Notes under the pieces: generated by a model
The model's input: only the letters and a program-made list of their open reading frames with translations
Databases searched by the model: none
What the model was told of the DNA's origin: nothing
Assembly: GCA_023055505.1 (NCBI GenBank)
Contig: JALIRH010000031.1
Coordinates: 868,001 to 932,000, forward strand
DNA length: 64,000 bases
Source of the DNA: Callipepla californica brunnescens
Taxonomy: Eukaryota; Chordata; Aves; Galliformes; Odontophoridae
Direction of reading: 5' to 3'
Made by a program: the position numbers and the translations under genes
Shown here: piece after piece, positions 59,961 to 64,000 of the stretch
Layout of the letters: each line of letters opens with the position of its first letter
Position numbering within the stretch: position 1 is the stretch's first letter

Positions 59961-62900
59961 CTCTAACTGAAAGCAGCTCTACGTGATACTTAACTTAAAT
60001 GAGTATCCAGAAGCCATAAGCACTAGATGAGAGCAAAGTAAGCAAGGTTTAGTCCACTGAAAGACTAGGACAAGGGGAGTAGCCTGTAAGTGCACACAGC
60101 CACAGCAACCTAAATGCCTTTCTGAGGCTATGAAAACAGATAGGGCAATATCAAACCTTTAACCAGAATGACTGAGGGCTATGAGATTTGACACATATGG
60201 AAAGATATTTCAAGATTAAACACTGCTCCACTGACAGCTAGTTAGGGTTTTTCATGAAGGCCACATGGGTATTGTGGATCTAAGTCAGGCTGGTGATGTC
60301 ACAGCAGTAATTTTCTTTGCCTCAGTGTTTCCCAAAAAACTGAAATATTTATTAGTGCCAGATCTGTCTCTCACATACGTGAGATCTTATATGTATTCAT
60401 GCCAGTGGCTTCTACTTCCCTCTCTCCTCACCTCTCCTAAGCAAAGGAGAAGAACAGTAGTTCACTATTTTGGTAAGCTGATTAAATTCTGTACTAAGCA
60501 AAAAGCAGAAGCAGTGGATTGAAGATAGATGAGAGCACATAACATTCACAAGGCTTTTTACTTAAAAAGGGTTCCTGGAAAGTAAACAGTGAACTATATC
60601 ATTAAATAAGAAGCAGAGCTGTTGCAAGCAAAGAGAATAATGATCCAGAAAATATGCATCAGTAGAAAACACAAATCACTCTCCCTGTCAGCAGCAAATG
60701 GACAGCACTCAGAATACAATAACAACAGGAAAATGCCTTAATGATGCATCATTCTACCCAGCCTGATAGAGGAAATCTGCATACATTATGTATACATGGT
60801 AGAAATTAGTGATATTGCATGCTTTTTTGCAAAATGTCTTCAGCTACTAGGCACTCTACTTTTTGTTTTTAAGAATAAGTGCAGTTGGATTCTTGGAATA
60901 AAATCACAAATGGGCATATTTTCTAAACATTTTTCTGTGTTAGAGCTTGGTATTGCGTGAGTCTATATATCTAATGAACTCAAATCGTATTTGTACAGTT
61001 AGAGAGACTGATGCTGGTACCAAATAACTGTGCTTTATGTGGCAAGAAGTATATCTGTATACTCTTTTGTGACTTTGAATACAGACAAATATCTCATCAC
61101 TCATGCCCCCTCATAGTTCACCTGGTAAGGAGAAGGAACTCTGGAAATTTACTGTTTGATGAACAGATCATTTCTGTAGTCTCACTTTGCACCAAGTATA
61201 GGTGTAAGTAAAGTAAGATTACATAAAAAACCCACAAACTTTTATTTTTGAGGACACTAGGAAGTACACAGAGGTTTTAGTAAAACTTTACTAAGAGTAT
61301 TTGATGTTTCATCAACTGTTTGCTCTTTTCTGCCTCTTTCCTTACTGTGCACAAAGATTGAGCCCTGAAGAGCAAAGAACTGTGTTGAGGGAAAGGGTAT
61401 AGTGAAGTAGACAGAGCTCCAACAGCCTTTTTCCTGCTCAAATTCTCATTCCAACTGTCAAAAGTTACAGTGTGGTAGTGTCAAGCAGCAACCACACAGA
61501 GGCGCCCCAGCATTTTATCTTTCAGGAAGAAAGAGGTGACTGAAGTCTGCTCAACAGTCTGGAGGTCACATTGTTATGTCATCTCTGCTGGGCCATGCTG
61601 CCTGCTCCACTCTGCTTCTGAGGATGAGCAGATGTTGCCTGTTATTGCTGTGAGGCAGCTGCATGAAGTTCAATGCTATGAGAAGTAGTGCCTTGAGAGA
61701 TGGAATATTCGAGGACACACAGGAAAGCAAGAACAGAAGTTGCGTTGTCTGATTTACATCATGTGGCACTGCCAGAGGAAGAAGAGTTCATGAAAGGCCC
61801 CACACACCTTTCCTTTCCACGTGAGCAGAATAACTCTATTATAGAGTAGGAGAAGATTGAGCATAAAGCAACGTGCTTTGGACAGACAAGAGAAGGGGCA
61901 CACACTGCTTTTGATGAACTCCCAAGACCCAGTTCTCCAGATGAATCTGACAGTAAAGAGCAAGTGAGGATTTAAGAACCCACAATGCTGGGTATATTGG
62001 ACATTAAAGAGCTCTGCTGAGGCACCTGAGAGAATAGACTGTCAACACTTGGCAAATACTGTCTTCTAGAGAAAGATTTTTTTTTTTTTTTGTAGTACTT
62101 TCTTTCTGGATTGCACAAATATGTTGTATTCCTATTCCAGGAGGCAATTCTTCCCACAGAATCATTATTGCAGATATAGATCATGATTTAATATCTCTTT
62201 GGTCATTTCAGAATAAGCAGTAGTTGCATAATATTAACTTGCTTCTGATTACCGCAAAGATTATTGAAAAGAATGCTTTAATTATTTTTATAGACCCTTA
62301 CCTGAATTGAGATCTATGGACTGATCCACCTATAGTCCATCTGCCGATGGAGCCAGTGTTGCTCTAACCTCTCACATCCCCAGATGATTGCTGTTTCCAT
62401 GACATCCACATCTTCTCCACACTGGCCATGCTAATGCACTAACCGTGACCCAGGAACACGCATGAAACTACATATGTTGAAGGTAGGAGGCTGTGGGGGG
62501 AGGGAAGATCTTTCCCCTTAACATATGTTTCTATAAATCATGAAATCGAGCCAAATCTTCCCACCTGTTTTTCCCTCCGAGTCACCTGCAGCCTGTACAG
62601 TGTCACTCAGGATTTCAGTTCTTCTGCTTCAATTTCAAGCTATTTGTTGTTTTGTTGTTTGCATTCTTTTTTAATTGTCACTTCAGAAAAGAGACAGGGA
62701 ACTCATCATTTGCCATGAGCAAAGAACAAATAAGCCACTGATGAACACTGTGCTAAAAACCACTTTTGCAATGTTCCAGATAGTAGAGACTGAGCATGTG
62801 AAAATTAGGGGAAAAATTAAAAAAAAAAAAAAAATGTCATGGCACTCTCTCAAGTTTCTGGGCTACAGATTCCCCTCTTTTCCACACAGATACCCTTTGC

Positions 62901-63568
62901 CTTCAGGGTTATTATCTCAGATGCTGTTTTACCTTAGCCATGTAGGATCCCCTTCCACATTTCTGTCCATGCTGAGTGAAGTCTTTTCTATACAGCTTTC
63001 CTGCTATTTCCCGTAACCAGTTGCCTTGTAAACAGTTTATCTTACAGGGCATCAGGACCTCCCTTCCCACATCTCAGTCCCTTATACAGCTGGATATAAA
63101 AATCCCTTAAGTGATGTACCTTAGCCCATCCCTTCAGTTGTATTATTGCCTAAATGAGCTGAGTCCAGCAATCTTCCAAGAGCACTAGTAAACTGGAATT
63201 ATTCCCAGGACCTTTTTTCTTCTGCCAGTAGGTTTTCAGTAAGAGGAAATGTTTGCTGCTGGAGGGTGTTGCAACAGTTTTTATTCTTACCTGGCCACAG
63301 CAAAAGCAGCAGTAACATTGACTTTTTAACCTCTAATGACAAAATTATTGATGCATGTGAAGAAACTAAAAGGAGAAAACAAAGCAAATGAACAAAATTA
63401 ACAACTTCCAGTCCAGTTTAACAGGTAGTATCAAGGTAAGCAACATGTCTATTCTTCCTCTCATTATCAGGAGGAGCATAAAACTGAATATACGCTCAGT
63501 GTAAATTTATGAGATTTTTTATCCCCGAATTCTTGGTTCCGAAAACCTGAATATTTCTTTTTGTTTTG

Positions 63569-63591
63569 AAAAAAAAAAAAAAAAAAAAAAA
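63569..63591. repeat. A23 homopolymer
   Basis: An uninterrupted run of 23 A. No retrocopy is recognisable next to it. Confidence 0.9.
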
Positions 63592-64000
63592 GAATTCTTG
63601 CAAGAAAAGTAGTAAGTATTTTTTGGTGCATTATGATCCATGAATTGAGCTTAAATGCAGATGCATTTAATCAAACCATTCTATAGCAATTAGGAAAATG
63701 GCCTGCTTGCAGAAAGATCTTCAGAAGGAGGACCAATCACCTTTACTTAAAATTTTTTAAATCTTGTCCAATTCGTACAGAAAATATATGAAGGATGAAA
63801 GGATGTGCTTCTTAAACTTCAAGTGCTAATTTCAACAAAGTGCTTATCATTCTTCATAATTAAATTCAATGTAGAAGATATGAGAGAAAACCCCAATCCA
63901 TGCAGTAAAGTTTCTCTTAATAGCAACTCATTGTTTTTTATTATGCCTTACTTGGAACTTCAAAGTTTACAGATTAAATCACAGAACTTGTTGCCATAGA

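Larger units (their letters stand above)
58700..64000. other. AT-rich non-coding stretch to window end
   Basis: No transposon recognised. A 151-codon plus frame at 58902-59357 is the longest here outside CR1 and CpG DNA, but it has no domain and its length is within chance expectation. It contains the candidate regulatory segment at 59.75-59.95 kb and A runs at 62820 and 63569-63591. No polyadenylated 3' end or exon could be supported. Confidence 0.55.

Noticed and set aside
60230..60540. Possible CR1 linker fragment ('tttgcctcagtgtttccc')
   Set aside because: Only one short block resembles CR1. The surrounding sequence does not follow the element's order.
1..64000. CRISPR arrays, operons, riboswitches, bacterial terminators, phage or plasmid genes
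   Set aside because: The CR1 content, base composition and lack of long frames show vertebrate nuclear DNA. No spaced direct repeats of CRISPR type were seen.
1..64000. tRNA, rRNA or snRNA genes
   Set aside because: No convincing A-box and B-box pair, cloverleaf or rRNA segment was noticed. A covariance search was not possible here.

Overview
This is nuclear DNA from a bird, most likely a galliform (chicken, turkey or quail group). The evidence is the density of CR1 LINE copies, many ending in the avian octamer tail (ATTCTATG or ATTCTGTG repeats), and a 493-bp deleted copy of a mariner of the Galluhop type, first described in chicken. Species cannot be fixed by eye. The background is AT-rich, and no intact multi-exon protein gene, rRNA or tRNA could be recognised.

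Layout. 1-41.3 kb: AT-rich intergenic or intronic DNA with CR1 copies at 3.15, 4.5, 5.8-7.2 (minus), 11.2-12.6, 17.3, 23.6-25.1, 28.1-29.1 (minus) and 30.3 kb (minus), the mariner at 5.25-5.74 kb, and the 5' part of an old endogenous retrovirus at 7.5-8.0 kb with a decayed tRNA-Lys primer binding site. At 35.6-38.0 kb lies a much-diverged minus-strand CR1-type element that keeps regions from upstream of the endonuclease through the reverse transcriptase.

41.32-42.23 kb: the one clear regulatory landmark, a CpG island. On the minus strand it holds a good first-exon candidate: an ATG in good context, 56 codons and a strong GTGAGT donor. If this is correct, the gene runs leftwards and much of 1-41.7 kb is its first intron. 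I could not name the gene or find a second exon.

42.2-64 kb: AT-rich DNA with further CR1 copies at 43.5-44.8, 47.2-47.8, 47.8-48.3 (minus), 53.1, 53.5-53.9 (minus), 53.95-55.98 and 58.5 kb. The 54-56 kb copy is the best preserved and shows reverse transcriptase motifs, broken by a frameshift. A 4.8-kb stretch without visible repeats (48.3-53.1 kb) and a segment near 59.75-59.95 kb with RFX-, POU- and homeodomain-like motifs are the best candidates for conserved regulatory DNA.

The short reading frames scattered through the window are mostly chance or CR1 shadows. I see no evidence of a new multi-gene system. The most useful points are the CpG-island promoter and first exon, the CR1 inverted-repeat pairs, the structured short repeats and the possible enhancer.
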